Assembly (NCBI RefSeq): GCF_001889165.1
Contig: NZ_CP016020.1
Coordinates: forward strand, 3,074,501 to 3,138,500
Direction: 5' to 3'
From: Bacillus weihaiensis
Lineage (GTDB): Bacteria > Bacillota > Bacilli > Bacillales > Bacillaceae
DNA length: 64,000 nt
Notes under the pieces: generated by a model
What the model was told of the DNA's origin: nothing
Seen by the model: only the letters and a program-made list of their open reading frames with translations
The model's database searches: none
Shown here: in pieces, positions 15,366-23,359 of the stretch
How the letters are laid out: the number at the start of each line of letters is the position of its first letter
How positions within the stretch are numbered: the stretch's first letter is position 1
Translations under genes and position numbers: made by a program

Positions 15366-15650
15366 ATGTCTAACGAAAAATTAAACCTACAGGAGATCTC
15401 TTCAACGATGATGCAACTTTTCGTCCAAGACGTATTCAACAAAAACGATATAACAGAAGAGAAAAAGAAATCACTTTCAGACGAACAAAAAGCTCAATTA
15501 AGAAAAGTTGTTGAAGACTTACAAGCTCAAGTAGATGAATTTGTAAAGAACTCAAAAGAAAAGAAAGAAGAAAAAACGGAAGTACAGGAAGAAGCTCCTA
15601 AAAACACAACACTACGTGACATGATCAAAAACCGTAAAAAAGACAAATAA
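15366..15650 (+). CDS. cotW: Spore coat protein CotW
   Basis: 94 residues from the ATG at 15366, which has AGAGAGGTG upstream; the GTG at 15357 is part of that site. The protein is helical and very charged (DITEEKKKSLSDEQKAQLR, then a Lys/Glu run), with no Cys, and lies between the two CotX-family genes exactly where cotW is found in B. subtilis. Crust component required together with CotX and CotV. Sequence similarity alone would be weak; context carries the assignment. Confidence 0.78.
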   Translation: MSNEKLNLQEISSTMMQLFVQDVFNKNDITEEKKKSLSDEQKAQLRKVVEDLQAQVDEFVKNSKEKKEEKTEVQEEAPKNTTLRDMIKNRKKDK

Positions 15651-15744
15651 ACTAAAAATGGTCAAAAACACCAAGGTATTTGTCTTATACAAAAAGTGGT
15701 TATATAACATTTAATGATAGTAAATTGAAAGGAGGAATATAACA

Positions 15745-16233
15745 ATGCAAGCAAGACCATATGAATGGGTAGCTTTAGATCCGAATTCTTGTCATCCAAC
15801 TGATTGTTATACAACAAATAATGAGGTGGCTGGAGCTGACGTTAACTTTTTTAACGACGACGCACAAGTAAGTCAATCTGCAGCACAGGTAAGTGAAACT
15901 GAGCAAATCTCATCTGAAACAATTATCGTAAAAGACTCATGTGAAATCTCTGTTTCTTCAACGGATACGCAAGTAGCTGTATCTTTACAAGTAGCACTTC
16001 AAGTAGCAATCGCTCTAGTTATCAACCTTACAATCGCAGACAGCAATCGTGCAGAGCAAGTCACTCAACAATTAATCCAACAAGCAGACATGAAGCAACT
16101 CAACAAACAAAAATTAGTCATTGAAAACTCTCGTAAGGTAAGTGTAACAACTACTGACACAGATGTTGCAATCTCCCTACAAGTATTACTTCAAATCTTA
16201 ATCGCATTAGTTGTAAACATCGACATTCTATAA
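15745..16233 (+). CDS. cotX: Spore coat protein CotX
   Basis: 162 residues with an N-terminal head containing two Cys (CHPTDC) and then two Coat_X domains: VKDSCEISVSSTDTQVAVSLQ and IENSRKVSVTTTDTDVAISLQ. Between them is LVINLTIADSNRAEQVTQ, nearly identical to CotV. It is an outer coat/crust protein made late in the mother cell under sigma-K and GerE in B. subtilis. A strong GGAGG precedes the ATG, and a strong terminator follows directly. The shared domains suggest gene duplication of cotV/cotX. Confidence 0.88.
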   Translation: MQARPYEWVALDPNSCHPTDCYTTNNEVAGADVNFFNDDAQVSQSAAQVSETEQISSETIIVKDSCEISVSSTDTQVAVSLQVALQVAIALVINLTIADSNRAEQVTQQLIQQADMKQLNKQKLVIENSRKVSVTTTDTDVAISLQVLLQILIALVVNIDIL

Positions 16234-16240
16234 GAAGGCT

Positions 16241-16270
16241 AAAAAGCGAGGTCACTCCTCGCTTTTTTTT
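16241..16270 (+). terminator. Terminator after cotX
   Basis: GCGAGG TCACT CCTCGC stem-loop with flanking A5 and T8, 8 bp after the cotX stop codon. Confidence 0.85.
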
Positions 16271-16507
16271 ATTCTTTCTATTTACGTTTTTTCAAGTTGC
16301 CAATCTTTTTGACTCAATCATCAGCTTTAACATCTCCTTTACCTGTTGATGTCCTTCCTACTAGATATTTACGTGTTTTCCACTGTGCGTTGATCTTCCA
16401 TCAGAAATCAGTCGCCATACAACCTCCAAATCCGTATCCCCAAGAAATTTCTATACTCTTTCCCCAGGAATCCTTAACAAACTAGACGATAACCCACACA
16501 CACTGGT

Positions 16508-16516
16508 CATATTCTA
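16508..16516 (+). promoter_or_regulatory. Possible sigma-K -10 element of cotY
   Basis: CATATTCTA fits CATAnnnTA and lies 60 bp before the cotY start. The nearest AC is 14 bp upstream, slightly short. The remainder of 16271-16575 shows no ORF with a ribosome site. Confidence 0.45.
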
Positions 16517-16575
16517 CATAGTCTGTTAAGGACTAAAGTCAATAAATAATTTATTCTTAAAGGAGATGGCTATTA

Positions 16576-17052
16576 ATGGGTTGCAAAGATAGAAAAGACT
16601 TCGATAATAACTGTGTATGTGAAGCGGTAGAACAAATTTTAGCTGAACAAGAAGCGGTAGAAGATATCTCATGTCCTACTAGCTGCTTCAGCAATTTATT
16701 AAATCCAGTTGCTGGTACAAAAGATACAATTCCTTTCATCTTATTTGATAAAAAAGGAAATCTTTTCAAAGCATTTGGTAACGTTGGTGGATTCACAGGA
16801 GATATGACTTGCTTCCAATCAATCTTCTTCCGTGTAGAAGCTGTAAAGGATTGCTGTGCAACATTATCAATCTTACGTCCAGTAGACGTTGATGGGAATA
16901 CAGAAAGCGTATGTAATCCTTGTGACGAAGGTTTCTTCGGACTTGAAAAAACAGATTTCTGTATTGAAGTAGATCTTGACTGCTTCTGTGCGATCCAATG
17001 TTTATCACCAGAATTAGTTGACCGTATCGCTGATCAAAAACACTGCCGCTAA
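16576..17052 (+). CDS. cotY: Spore coat crust protein CotY
   Basis: 158 residues, Cys-rich. It follows B. subtilis CotY almost block for block: [101 protein letters not shown]. CotY self-assembles into the hexameric layer of the spore crust, held partly by disulfides. AAAGGAG precedes the ATG. The crust partner CotZ is encoded next, behind a separate promoter region and terminator. Confidence 0.94.
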   Translation: MGCKDRKDFDNNCVCEAVEQILAEQEAVEDISCPTSCFSNLLNPVAGTKDTIPFILFDKKGNLFKAFGNVGGFTGDMTCFQSIFFRVEAVKDCCATLSILRPVDVDGNTESVCNPCDEGFFGLEKTDFCIEVDLDCFCAIQCLSPELVDRIADQKHCR

Positions 17053-17056
17053 GAAC

Positions 17057-17149
17057 AAAAGCTCAGGGCGCTTTGGTCAGACCCGACAAGTATAAGCCAA
17101 TTTAAAAATAGAAGCGGTTCTTTGCCTTCCATTCTAAATTGGCTTATGA
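17057..17149 (+). repeat. Stop-codon-proximal repeat, copy S1
   Basis: Starts 4 bp after the cotY stop: AAAAGCTCAGGGCGCTTTGGTCAG, then ATAAGCCAATTT, AAATAGAAGCGGTTCTTTGCC and a closing AAATTGGCTTAT that pairs with ATAAGCCAATTT. Its blocks recur at 37903-37976, again 6 bp after a stop codon. Confidence 0.7.
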
Positions 17150-17261
17150 CCTATAAGGGGCTAGCCGTTAGAGCTAGATAGTAAAGCCGCGCTGCATTTT
17201 ATCGCTAAGTAGTAAGAAAACAAAAAGGCATCGAACCAATGGTGCATTTTCTGTAAATACT

Positions 17262-17291
17262 AAGGCTGCTGAAGAAGCAGCAGCCTTTTTT
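17262..17291 (+). terminator. Terminator upstream of cotZ
   Basis: AAGGCTGCTG and CAGCAGCCTT form a 10-bp stem with a short loop, followed by T6. It ends the cotY transcript. 17150-17261 contains no gene that I can support. Confidence 0.8.
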
Positions 17292-17383
17292 ACATAAAAT
17301 CTTTAAAATTCGGCATGTGACCTGTCACCCTTTTTCGGTCTTCTTCTTATACTATTGTAAGACTTATAGTAGGAGGGTAGTCT

Positions 17384-17794
17384 ATGAAAAACGGTACCTC
17401 TTCATGTGTTTGCCATACAGTTGAAAACATTTTGGATCAACAGCAAGCAGTAACCGAAAAATGTCCTACTAGTTGTTATAGCAATCTACTTAATCCAGTG
17501 AAGTACTTAGGTGATACAATTCCATTTCTACTTTATAACGAAAAAGGAGAGCTTTTTAAAGCATATGGGTATGTTGGAAAACGAGAGTGTTTCGAAACAA
17601 CCTTCTTTCGTGTAGAAAGCATTCATCATTGCTGTGCAACACTTCGACTTCTGCTTCCTTTAGACTGTCACGGTCACCTCGCACACGAAGTATGTGATGT
17701 GAAAAAGCTCGTAAAGACTAAAAGCTGTATCGAAGTTGATCTCTCATGCTTCTGTGCTATTCAATGCTTATCACCAACCTTGTTGCATAAATAA
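17384..17794 (+). CDS. cotZ: Spore coat crust protein CotZ
   Basis: 136 residues, Cys-rich and homologous to Cot[90 protein letters not shown]. It lacks the CNPC insert of CotY and is shorter, matching CotZ, the crust protein that anchors the crust to the spore pole and surface in B. subtilis. AGGAGGG lies 8 nt before the ATG. Followed by two terminators before the convergent cotO gene. Confidence 0.9.
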   Translation: MKNGTSSCVCHTVENILDQQQAVTEKCPTSCYSNLLNPVKYLGDTIPFLLYNEKGELFKAYGYVGKRECFETTFFRVESIHHCCATLRLLLPLDCHGHLAHEVCDVKKLVKTKSCIEVDLSCFCAIQCLSPTLLHK

Positions 17795-17929
17795 TGAAAT
17801 GGGTAAAAGCATCATTCACCATTACCATATCAAGGTGATATTCACGTCTTCACCATCGAAGGAATGGGTGTTAGATTACACAAAACAAAAAGAGAAGGTC
17901 GTTAAAATCTAGTTTCAACTCATAGAGAC

Positions 17930-17973
17930 ATAAGGGATCGGAATGTAATGATTCCGATCCCTTATGAGTTTTT
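17930..17973 (+). terminator. Strong terminator after cotZ
   Basis: ATAAGGGATCGGAAT and ATTCCGATCCCTTAT form a perfect 15-bp stem around GTAATG, followed by GAGTTTTT. Confidence 0.85.
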
Positions 17974-18042
17974 CCTAACGAAATATAGAAAAAAACCTCT
18001 ATGTCGGAACGGAAGCCACTTGACCTCCCTTCACATAAGTAC

Positions 18043-18086
18043 AAAAAGACTGTAGACAAAGCTGAGTGTGTCTACAGTCTTTTTGT
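18043..18086. terminator. Bidirectional terminator between cotZ and cotO
   Basis: AAAAAGACTGTAGACA and TGTCTACAGTCTTTTT form a long stem with A- and T-runs on either side, between convergent genes. The stem repeats AGACTGTAG seen at 7143-7186. Confidence 0.85.
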
Positions 18087-18129
18087 CGGTGCCAAAAGCT
18101 AGCTAACTACTTGATTTGTAAGTAAGTAT

Positions 18130-18681
18130 TTAAAATCCTAATAAATTAATCGCTTTAATCTCATCAATAGGTAGGTCGATTGGTTTTGCGTGTGTTAAAG
18201 AACGAATTGTGACAATTCCTTCTTCCTCTGTGATAATAACCCCTCGATATGTTTCATCCGTTGATTCAATTTGGCATAATGTACGAGGCATATTTTTAGG
18301 TAAATTCTTGAAAAAGTCAATTTTTTCAGCTACATTCATTTGAGATATCGGCTTTCTCTGCTTACGATACTCTTTTACCGATTGCTCCTGCTTTACCTCT
18401 TTCAAGACAGCTTCATCCTGATGTTGCTTTCCCTCTGTTGCCTCTTCTTGAATGTCTTTTACCTCTTTTACCTCTTCTACTTCTTTTACCTCTTCTACAA
18501 GAGTATCAAGCTCCTTAACTAACGTTTGTGCACCTCCTCTGCTGTCATTTTTGACTGCTGCTTTTGATTTAGCTTTCTTCACAACATAGGATTGCATATT
18601 CACTTGGATATCTTGATTATCAGGCTGAACAATATACATGAGTGGCTTTACTTTGTATTCCGCACTTTTATTTTTACTCAT
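18130..18681 (-). CDS. cotO: Spore coat protein CotO
   Basis: 183 residues from the ATG at 18679-18681, which has GGAGG 7 nt upstream; the longer reading to 18711 lacks a site. The N-terminus has PLMYIVQPD, the middle is an acidic/Lys-rich low-complexity stretch with repeated VEEVKEV units, and the conserved C-terminus is FFKNLPKNMPRTLCQIE...ETYRGVI and KAINLLGF. CotO is an outer coat morphogenetic protein working with CotH. As in B. subtilis it is next to fabI. The low-complexity middle can vary in length between strains. Confidence 0.87.
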   Translation of the reverse strand: MSKNKSAEYKVKPLMYIVQPDNQDIQVNMQSYVVKKAKSKAAVKNDSRGGAQTLVKELDTLVEEVKEVEEVKEVKDIQEEATEGKQHQDEAVLKEVKQEQSVKEYRKQRKPISQMNVAEKIDFFKNLPKNMPRTLCQIESTDETYRGVIITEEEGIVTIRSLTHAKPIDLPIDEIKAINLLGF

Positions 18682-18790
18682 TTCACTACCTCCAGTTACA
18701 AAGATACACACACAACATGTTATGCAACACGACTAGGTAATGTGCCTATTTCTTCAAACCAATTGCTTTTTTGACTGGTTTTGATATAAA

Positions 18791-18839
18791 AAAGGACTCT
18801 CCTGAAACGTAATTGTTACTTACATTCAAGAGAATCCTT
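18791..18839 (-). terminator. Terminator after fabI
   Basis: Minus strand AAGGATTCTCTTGAA pairs with TTCAGGAGAGTCCTT (one G-T and one bulged position), followed by a T-run; it begins 5 bp after the fabI stop. Confidence 0.75.
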
Positions 18840-18844
18840 CTTAT

Positions 18845-19618
18845 TTACGCTAAAATATGATAACCAGAATCAACGTGCAGATTTTCACCTGTCATTCCTC
18901 TAGATAAATTACTGAATAAGAATAGAGCAGTATCTCCAACTTCCTCAGGAGTCGTTGTTCTTCTTAATGGAGCACGTTCTTCAATTTCTTTTAAGATAGA
19001 GTTAAAATCACTGATACCTTTTGCTGATAATGTACGAATAGGACCAGCAGAGATAGAGTTGACACGAATGCCGTCTTTTCCTAAATCACTTGCTAAATAT
19101 CGAACACTTGCATCTAGAGAGGCTTTAGCAACTCCCATTACATTATAATTTGGTAGCACACGTTCTCCACCAAGATATGTTAACGTAACGATGCTTCCAC
19201 CCTCAGTCATTAATCCTCTTGCTTCTTTAGCTACAGCAGTTAAAGAATAGGAGCTAATGTTATGAGAGAGTAGAAAACCTTCACGTGTTGTATTTAAGTA
19301 TTCCCCTTGTAATTCTTCCTTGTGAGCGAATGCAATACAGTGGGCAATCCCATGAACAACGCCCACTTCTTCTTTAATTTGTGCAAAGCATGTTTTGATT
19401 TCCTCATCATTCGTTACATCACAAGGTAAGACAATTGAATCATTGCGTTCAAGTGATTCAGCTAAATCTCGTACCGACTTTTCAAGCCTTTCACCTGCAT
19501 ATGTAAAGATTAAACGTGCGCCTGCTTCATGTAAAGAGCGTGCAATTCCCCATGCAATACTACGTTTATTCGCTACACCCATTACGACGATGTTACGGCC
19601 ATTTAGAGATAAATTCAT
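18845..19618 (-). CDS. fabI: Enoyl-[acyl-carrier-protein] reductase FabI
   Basis: 257-residue NADH/NADPH-dependent reductase for the last step of each fatty acid elongation cycle. The Rossmann N-terminus is VVMGVANKRSIAWG, and the FabI-specific catalytic residues are Tyr148, Tyr158 and Lys165 in the stretch TLTYLGG...NYNVMGVAKASLD. I choose the ATG at 19616-19618 (MNLSLNGRN) because AGGAGG lies 8 nt upstream; the ATG six bases earlier is too close. A FapR-like operator lies about 35 bp upstream of the start. Confidence 0.96.
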   Translation of the reverse strand: MNLSLNGRNIVVMGVANKRSIAWGIARSLHEAGARLIFTYAGERLEKSVRDLAESLERNDSIVLPCDVTNDEEIKTCFAQIKEEVGVVHGIAHCIAFAHKEELQGEYLNTTREGFLLSHNISSYSLTAVAKEARGLMTEGGSIVTLTYLGGERVLPNYNVMGVAKASLDASVRYLASDLGKDGIRVNSISAGPIRTLSAKGISDFNSILKEIEERAPLRRTTTPEEVGDTALFLFSNLSRGMTGENLHVDSGYHILA

Positions 19619-19650
19619 GTACATATCCTCCTAAAAATTAATACATGTTA

Positions 19651-19667
19651 TTAGTACCTGGTTATAA
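19651..19667 (-). promoter_or_regulatory. FapR operator upstream of fabI
   Basis: TTAGTACCTGGTTATAA (plus strand) is an imperfect inverted repeat matching the FapR box (TTAGTACC ... ACTAA type) used for malonyl-CoA-controlled repression of fatty acid genes. It shares 14 of 17 positions with the box at 62202-62218. A TATAAC/TATAAT -10 is nested in or next to it on the minus strand. Confidence 0.7.
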
Positions 19668-19733
19668 TTATAACATCATTAAGTACGAAACGCTATTTGT
19701 TCTCCATGATTAATTTTTTGATAAGGCTCATTA

Positions 19734-20381
19734 TTACTTCTTCATCATCACTAACTGCTTTGTCACATCAGAAATGGAGTCTGCATTTGTTATGGCACTA
19801 ATGACAGCAATACCATCAGCACCTGCTGCATACACCTGTTTAGCATTGCTTAGTGAGATCCCACCTATCCCTACTATTGGTAGTTGTTTCATTTGTTCGT
19901 CTGTGTTTCTTATTGCACGGATGAGTTCTGGTCCTACAACCTCACTCGCATCTTCCTTTGTAGTAGTCTTATACATAGGACCAACTCCAATATAGTCAGC
20001 ACCATCACGTATTGCTTGCTTCACTTCCAAAACGGAATGTGTAGAAATACCAAGCCATTTATTCCCCCCGAATTTTTGCCTCACGAGATGAGGTGAACCA
20101 TCCTCTTGCCCAATATGAAGACCGTCCGCATCCAATTCAATCGCTAATTCAAGGTCATCATTTACGATAAAAGGAACCTGATATGCTTCACAAAGTTGTT
20201 TCAGTTTTTTCCCCAGATACATCTTTTCTTCGTCTTTCACACTACACTCTCCCTTTTCACGATATTGAAAAAGAGTGATGCCTCCATCTAATGCTTCTGT
20301 TAATGTTTTTTCAGGATCTCTTTTTTTACAGTTTTGTGATCCCATGACAAAATAGAGCCGTAATGCTTCTCTTATGTTCAT
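19734..20381 (-). CDS. thiE: Thiamine phosphate synthase ThiE
   Basis: 215-residue TIM-barrel enzyme joining HMP-PP and thiazole phosphate to thiamine phosphate. Motifs: LFQYREKG, FIVNDDLELAIELDADGLHIGQED, LGISTHS, DYIGVGPMYKTTTK and PIVGIGGIS. It follows a hairpin terminator that closes the tenI-thiD operon, so it depends on read-through or a separate weak promoter (a TTGACG is present upstream of AGGAGGGG). The upstream paralogue in this window, TenI, lacks several of these synthase residues. Confidence 0.93.
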   Translation of the reverse strand: MNIREALRLYFVMGSQNCKKRDPEKTLTEALDGGITLFQYREKGECSVKDEEKMYLGKKLKQLCEAYQVPFIVNDDLELAIELDADGLHIGQEDGSPHLVRQKFGGNKWLGISTHSVLEVKQAIRDGADYIGVGPMYKTTTKEDASEVVGPELIRAIRNTDEQMKQLPIVGIGGISLSNAKQVYAAGADGIAVISAITNADSISDVTKQLVMMKK

Positions 20382-20451
20382 TTAAACCCCTCCTAAAGGT
20401 AGCTATTCTTTCTTTTTCGCGAGCGTCAATAGCAAATAGCCATTTCATATA

Positions 20452-20504
20452 AAAAAGACTGACATTGTTCATCTAAATACCTTTTTTGAACATTGTCAGT
20501 CTTC
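20452..20504 (-). terminator. Terminator between thiD and thiE
   Basis: Minus-strand AAGACTGACAATGTTCA pairs with TGAACAATGTCAGTCTT (16 of 17 positions) around a ~15-nt loop, followed by T6. Confidence 0.75.
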
Positions 20505-20533
20505 TATAGCTACACATCCTTATTAAACTAAAA

Positions 20534-21343
20534 TTACTTAACGCTATGCTTCTTATTATAAGCCCAATGGTTGGTTGGTCCGTGACCTTGACCAATCCCA
20601 ATCTGATCATCAATTGCAGCCTGAATAAAGGTTTTAGCGGTTTGAACAGCTTGAACAACAGTATAACCCTTGCTTAATTCTGCAGTGATTGCAGCTGCAA
20701 ACGTACAGCCTGTACCATGAGTGTGCTTCGTTTCTCTTCTTTGTCCTTTGAATTCTTCGAAGTTCTCACCATCAAAAAGTAAGTCCACAACGATTGAGCT
20801 AGACTCATCATGACCACCTTTTATAATGACATGATTTGCTCCTAGATCTCCAAGCTTCTTCGCAGCCTCTTTCCTTTGATGAAGCGTTTTAATTTCCATA
20901 CCAGTTAACACTTCAGCTTCCGGAATATTTGGTGTTATCACGGTTGCTAATGGAAGTAATGAAGTAATGAGGGCCTCCACCGCTTCATCTTGAAGCAATG
21001 ACTGTCCTCCTTTTGCCACCATGACAGGGTCTACTACGAGATGTTGAAAAGAATACTGCTTCACCTTTTCTGCAACTAAATGAATCATCTCCGCGTTAAA
21101 AAGCATGCCTGTTTTGACCGCATGAGGGTGTAAATCTGTCGCTATTGAATCAATTTGAGTAGAAAGAGCCTCTACTGTTAATGGATAAACACCTTGTACC
21201 CCTAGAGTATTTTGAGCTGTAACAGCTGTAATAGCCGTCATGCCAAATACGCCCAGTTCTTGAAATGTTTTAAGGTCTGCTTGAATACCAGCTCCACCAC
21301 CAGAATCAGATCCAGCAATGGTTAAAGCACGAGATACAGCCAC
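20534..21343 (-). CDS. thiD: Hydroxymethylpyrimidine(phosphate) kinase ThiD
   Basis: 269-residue ribokinase-family enzyme that phosphorylates HMP and HMP-P for thiamine synthesis. Motifs: TIAGSDSGGGAGIQADLKTF at the N-terminus, DPVMVAKGG, TPNIPEAEVL and the anion-hole HGTGCTFAAAI. The start is GTG (21343), with GAGGAGG 7 nt upstream. Last gene of the TPP-controlled operon before a terminator. Some enzymes of this type also phosphorylate pyridoxine. Confidence 0.93.
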   Translation of the reverse strand: MAVSRALTIAGSDSGGGAGIQADLKTFQELGVFGMTAITAVTAQNTLGVQGVYPLTVEALSTQIDSIATDLHPHAVKTGMLFNAEMIHLVAEKVKQYSFQHLVVDPVMVAKGGQSLLQDEAVEALITSLLPLATVITPNIPEAEVLTGMEIKTLHQRKEAAKKLGDLGANHVIIKGGHDESSSIVVDLLFDGENFEEFKGQRRETKHTHGTGCTFAAAITAELSKGYTVVQAVQTAKTFIQAAIDDQIGIGQGHGPTNHWAYNKKHSVK

Positions 21344-21360
21344 ACCTATTCCTCCTCGTC

Positions 21361-22377
21361 TTATCCAATATAACGATGATAAAGCTTCTTCGCTTCGGCA
21401 ATATCCTTTGTCCCATGTATCAATGCTCGACCATCCCTAAACAGGACAATACGATGTTCCCCAAAGGTAAACGACATTAGGAACTCATTTTCTAAAAATG
21501 CATCCGCTAGTGGCTTTATTCGTTCTGATAATTTCTGAAATGATAGCTGCTTTCCTTCACTTGGTCTAATTTGCACCGTATCCCTTCCACATAAAACCGC
21601 CACCTTTGTTTCCTTTTCAGCCGTTAAATAAGGGTAGATAGGATGATCTCCACATGTAGGACAAGCAGCATTCTTTAAACGTTCCATGTTAATCGATGAG
21701 TATTGATTTTTCCAAAGATCAAAGGAAACGAGTTTCCCCCTTCGATTTTCTTCATCTCCGACTAATAGCTTCATCACTTCTGTTGTTTGATGGGCTGCAA
21801 CCATACTGACAATTGGAGAAATGACCCCAACGGTATCACAAGTCATACCATCAAACGGGATATGCTTTAGTAAACAATGTAAACATGGCGTCTCGTGGGG
21901 AATGACTGTAAAAGAAAGACCGTAGCTTCCTACACAGCCACCATAAATCCATGGAATATTGCTTTTTAGAGAAAGATCATTTATTAATAGTCTTGTTTCA
22001 AAGTTATCCGTCGCATCTACAATTACATCCACATCTTTGGCAAGCTCTTCGATATTTGCACTTGTTACATCATCAACGTGTGCATGAACGATGACTTCAG
22101 AATTTATTTTTTGAAGATGCTCTTTAGCCGCAATCGCTTTCGGCATACGTTGTTCTGCATCTTCTTCTACATATAGCTGTTGCCTTTGCAAATTGCTCCA
22201 CTCTACGTAATCACGATCCACAATTGTTAACGTACCAATTCCAGCTCTAGCAATCATTTCTGCATTTGCCGTTCCAAGTGCACCTGCTCCCACTACGAGA
22301 ACATGTTTGTTTTGTATTTCATGCTGCCCTTTTTCTCCAATTGGTGAAAAAAGCATTTGTCTAGAATAACGATCCAT
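21361..22377 (-). CDS. thiF: Sulfur carrier adenylyltransferase ThiF
   Basis: 338-residue E1-like enzyme that adenylates the ThiS C-terminus to allow its conversion to a thiocarboxylate. Rossmann ATP-binding GAGALGTANAEM near residue 31, WSNLQRQQLY, DNFETRLLIND and the zinc site CLHC...CPTCGDHP are visible. The start codon overlaps the final base of thiG, indicating tight coupling. Length fits the B. subtilis ThiF type with a C-terminal extension. Confidence 0.93.
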   Translation of the reverse strand: MDRYSRQMLFSPIGEKGQHEIQNKHVLVVGAGALGTANAEMIARAGIGTLTIVDRDYVEWSNLQRQQLYVEEDAEQRMPKAIAAKEHLQKINSEVIVHAHVDDVTSANIEELAKDVDVIVDATDNFETRLLINDLSLKSNIPWIYGGCVGSYGLSFTVIPHETPCLHCLLKHIPFDGMTCDTVGVISPIVSMVAAHQTTEVMKLLVGDEENRRGKLVSFDLWKNQYSSINMERLKNAACPTCGDHPIYPYLTAEKETKVAVLCGRDTVQIRPSEGKQLSFQKLSERIKPLADAFLENEFLMSFTFGEHRIVLFRDGRALIHGTKDIAEAKKLYHRYIG

Positions 22378-23144
22378 TACGTTGTAATCATTCCTTCTGT
22401 CGGACTGCTTGCAATCGCATAATCCTTTTTAGCTATTCTACCAGCTTCATAGCCCATTCTTCCAGCTTCAATAGCTAGCTTCATTGCAACGGCCATTTTA
22501 ACCGGATCTTTCGCAGCGGATACTGCCGTATTTAATAGGACTCCATCTGCTCCAAGCTCCATTGCTTTTGCAGCATCTGCTGGAGATCCAATTCCTGCAT
22601 CCACAATGACTGGAACTTTTGACTGCTCAATAATAAAGGATAGGTTTAGCGGGTTAATAATTCCTTGACCAGAGCCAATTGGTGAAGCACCAGGCATAAT
22701 CGCATGAACCCCAAGCTCCTCTAGCTTTCTTGCTAACACTACATCGTCTGACGTATAAGGTAAAACAATAAAGCCTTCCTCAAGAAGCATTTCACTAGCC
22801 TTTAACGTTTCCACAGGATCAGGTAATAACGAGCGATCGCAGCCAATCACTTCAACCTTAATCATGTCACATAAGCCTGATGCCTTTGCAAGCTTTGCAA
22901 TTCTTACAGCTTCTTCAGCTGTTTTTGCTCCAGCTGTATTGGGCAATAGCGTATATTTTGACACATCTAATTGCTCTAAGAAATTAGGCTGAGATTCTTC
23001 AAAAATATTCATTCTACGTACGGCAAACGTTAAGATTTCAGACTCAGATTGAGCCACCGCTTCTTTCTGAATTTCAAAAGATGGATATTTACCAGTACCT
23101 AATAATAATCTTGATTGGAATGTTTTATTTGCTATTTTTAACAT
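22377..23144 (-). CDS. thiG: Thiazole synthase ThiG
   Basis: 255-residue TIM-barrel enzyme that makes the thiazole ring from deoxyxylulose 5-phosphate, dehydroglycine and ThiS thiocarboxylate. Conserved segments: [46 protein letters not shown] (Schiff-base Lys), [13 protein letters not shown] and [24 protein letters not shown] choose the ATG at 23142-23144 (MLKIANK) because AGGAGG lies 6 nt upstream; the ATG at 23150 abuts that site and overlaps thiS. Confidence 0.95.
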   Translation of the reverse strand: MLKIANKTFQSRLLLGTGKYPSFEIQKEAVAQSESEILTFAVRRMNIFEESQPNFLEQLDVSKYTLLPNTAGAKTAEEAVRIAKLAKASGLCDMIKVEVIGCDRSLLPDPVETLKASEMLLEEGFIVLPYTSDDVVLARKLEELGVHAIMPGASPIGSGQGIINPLNLSFIIEQSKVPVIVDAGIGSPADAAKAMELGADGVLLNTAVSAAKDPVKMAVAMKLAIEAGRMGYEAGRIAKKDYAIASSPTEGMITT

Positions 23145-23146
23145 CT

Positions 23147-23359
23147 TCATCCTCCTCCTACAAAATGAACGAGTTCAATTTCGTCTCCGTTTTGAATTTC
23201 CTTTGATTCATATTGGTCTTTTAAAATAATGTCGCGATTATGCTCAACAATGACAAGTCGATCCTCTAGCTTATAAAAGACAAGTAACTGTTGAATGTTC
23301 TTAACTTCATTTGATAATTCAACCATTTCGCCATTTAATTTGATGTTCAATTTTTTCAC
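23147..23359 (-). CDS. thiS: Thiamine biosynthesis sulfur carrier protein ThiS
   Basis: 70-residue ubiquitin-fold protein ending in VGGG (the Gly-Gly tail is the site of adenylation and thiocarboxylation). Sequence [15 protein letters not shown] and [13 protein letters not shown] are typical. Coding ends meet thiO upstream (4-bp overlap) and thiG downstream. Confidence 0.92.
   Translation of the reverse strand: MKKLNIKLNGEMVELSNEVKNIQQLLVFYKLEDRLVIVEHNRDIILKDQYESKEIQNGDEIELVHFVGGG

Noticed and set aside
16297-16485. 62-codon frame between cotX and cotY
   Set aside because: Runs through a terminator-to-promoter interval, no ribosome site, atypical codon use.
17799-17912. 37-residue frame downstream of cotZ (MGKSIIHHYHIKV...)
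   Set aside because: No Shine-Dalgarno sequence before its ATG and it runs into the terminator region; composition not convincing.
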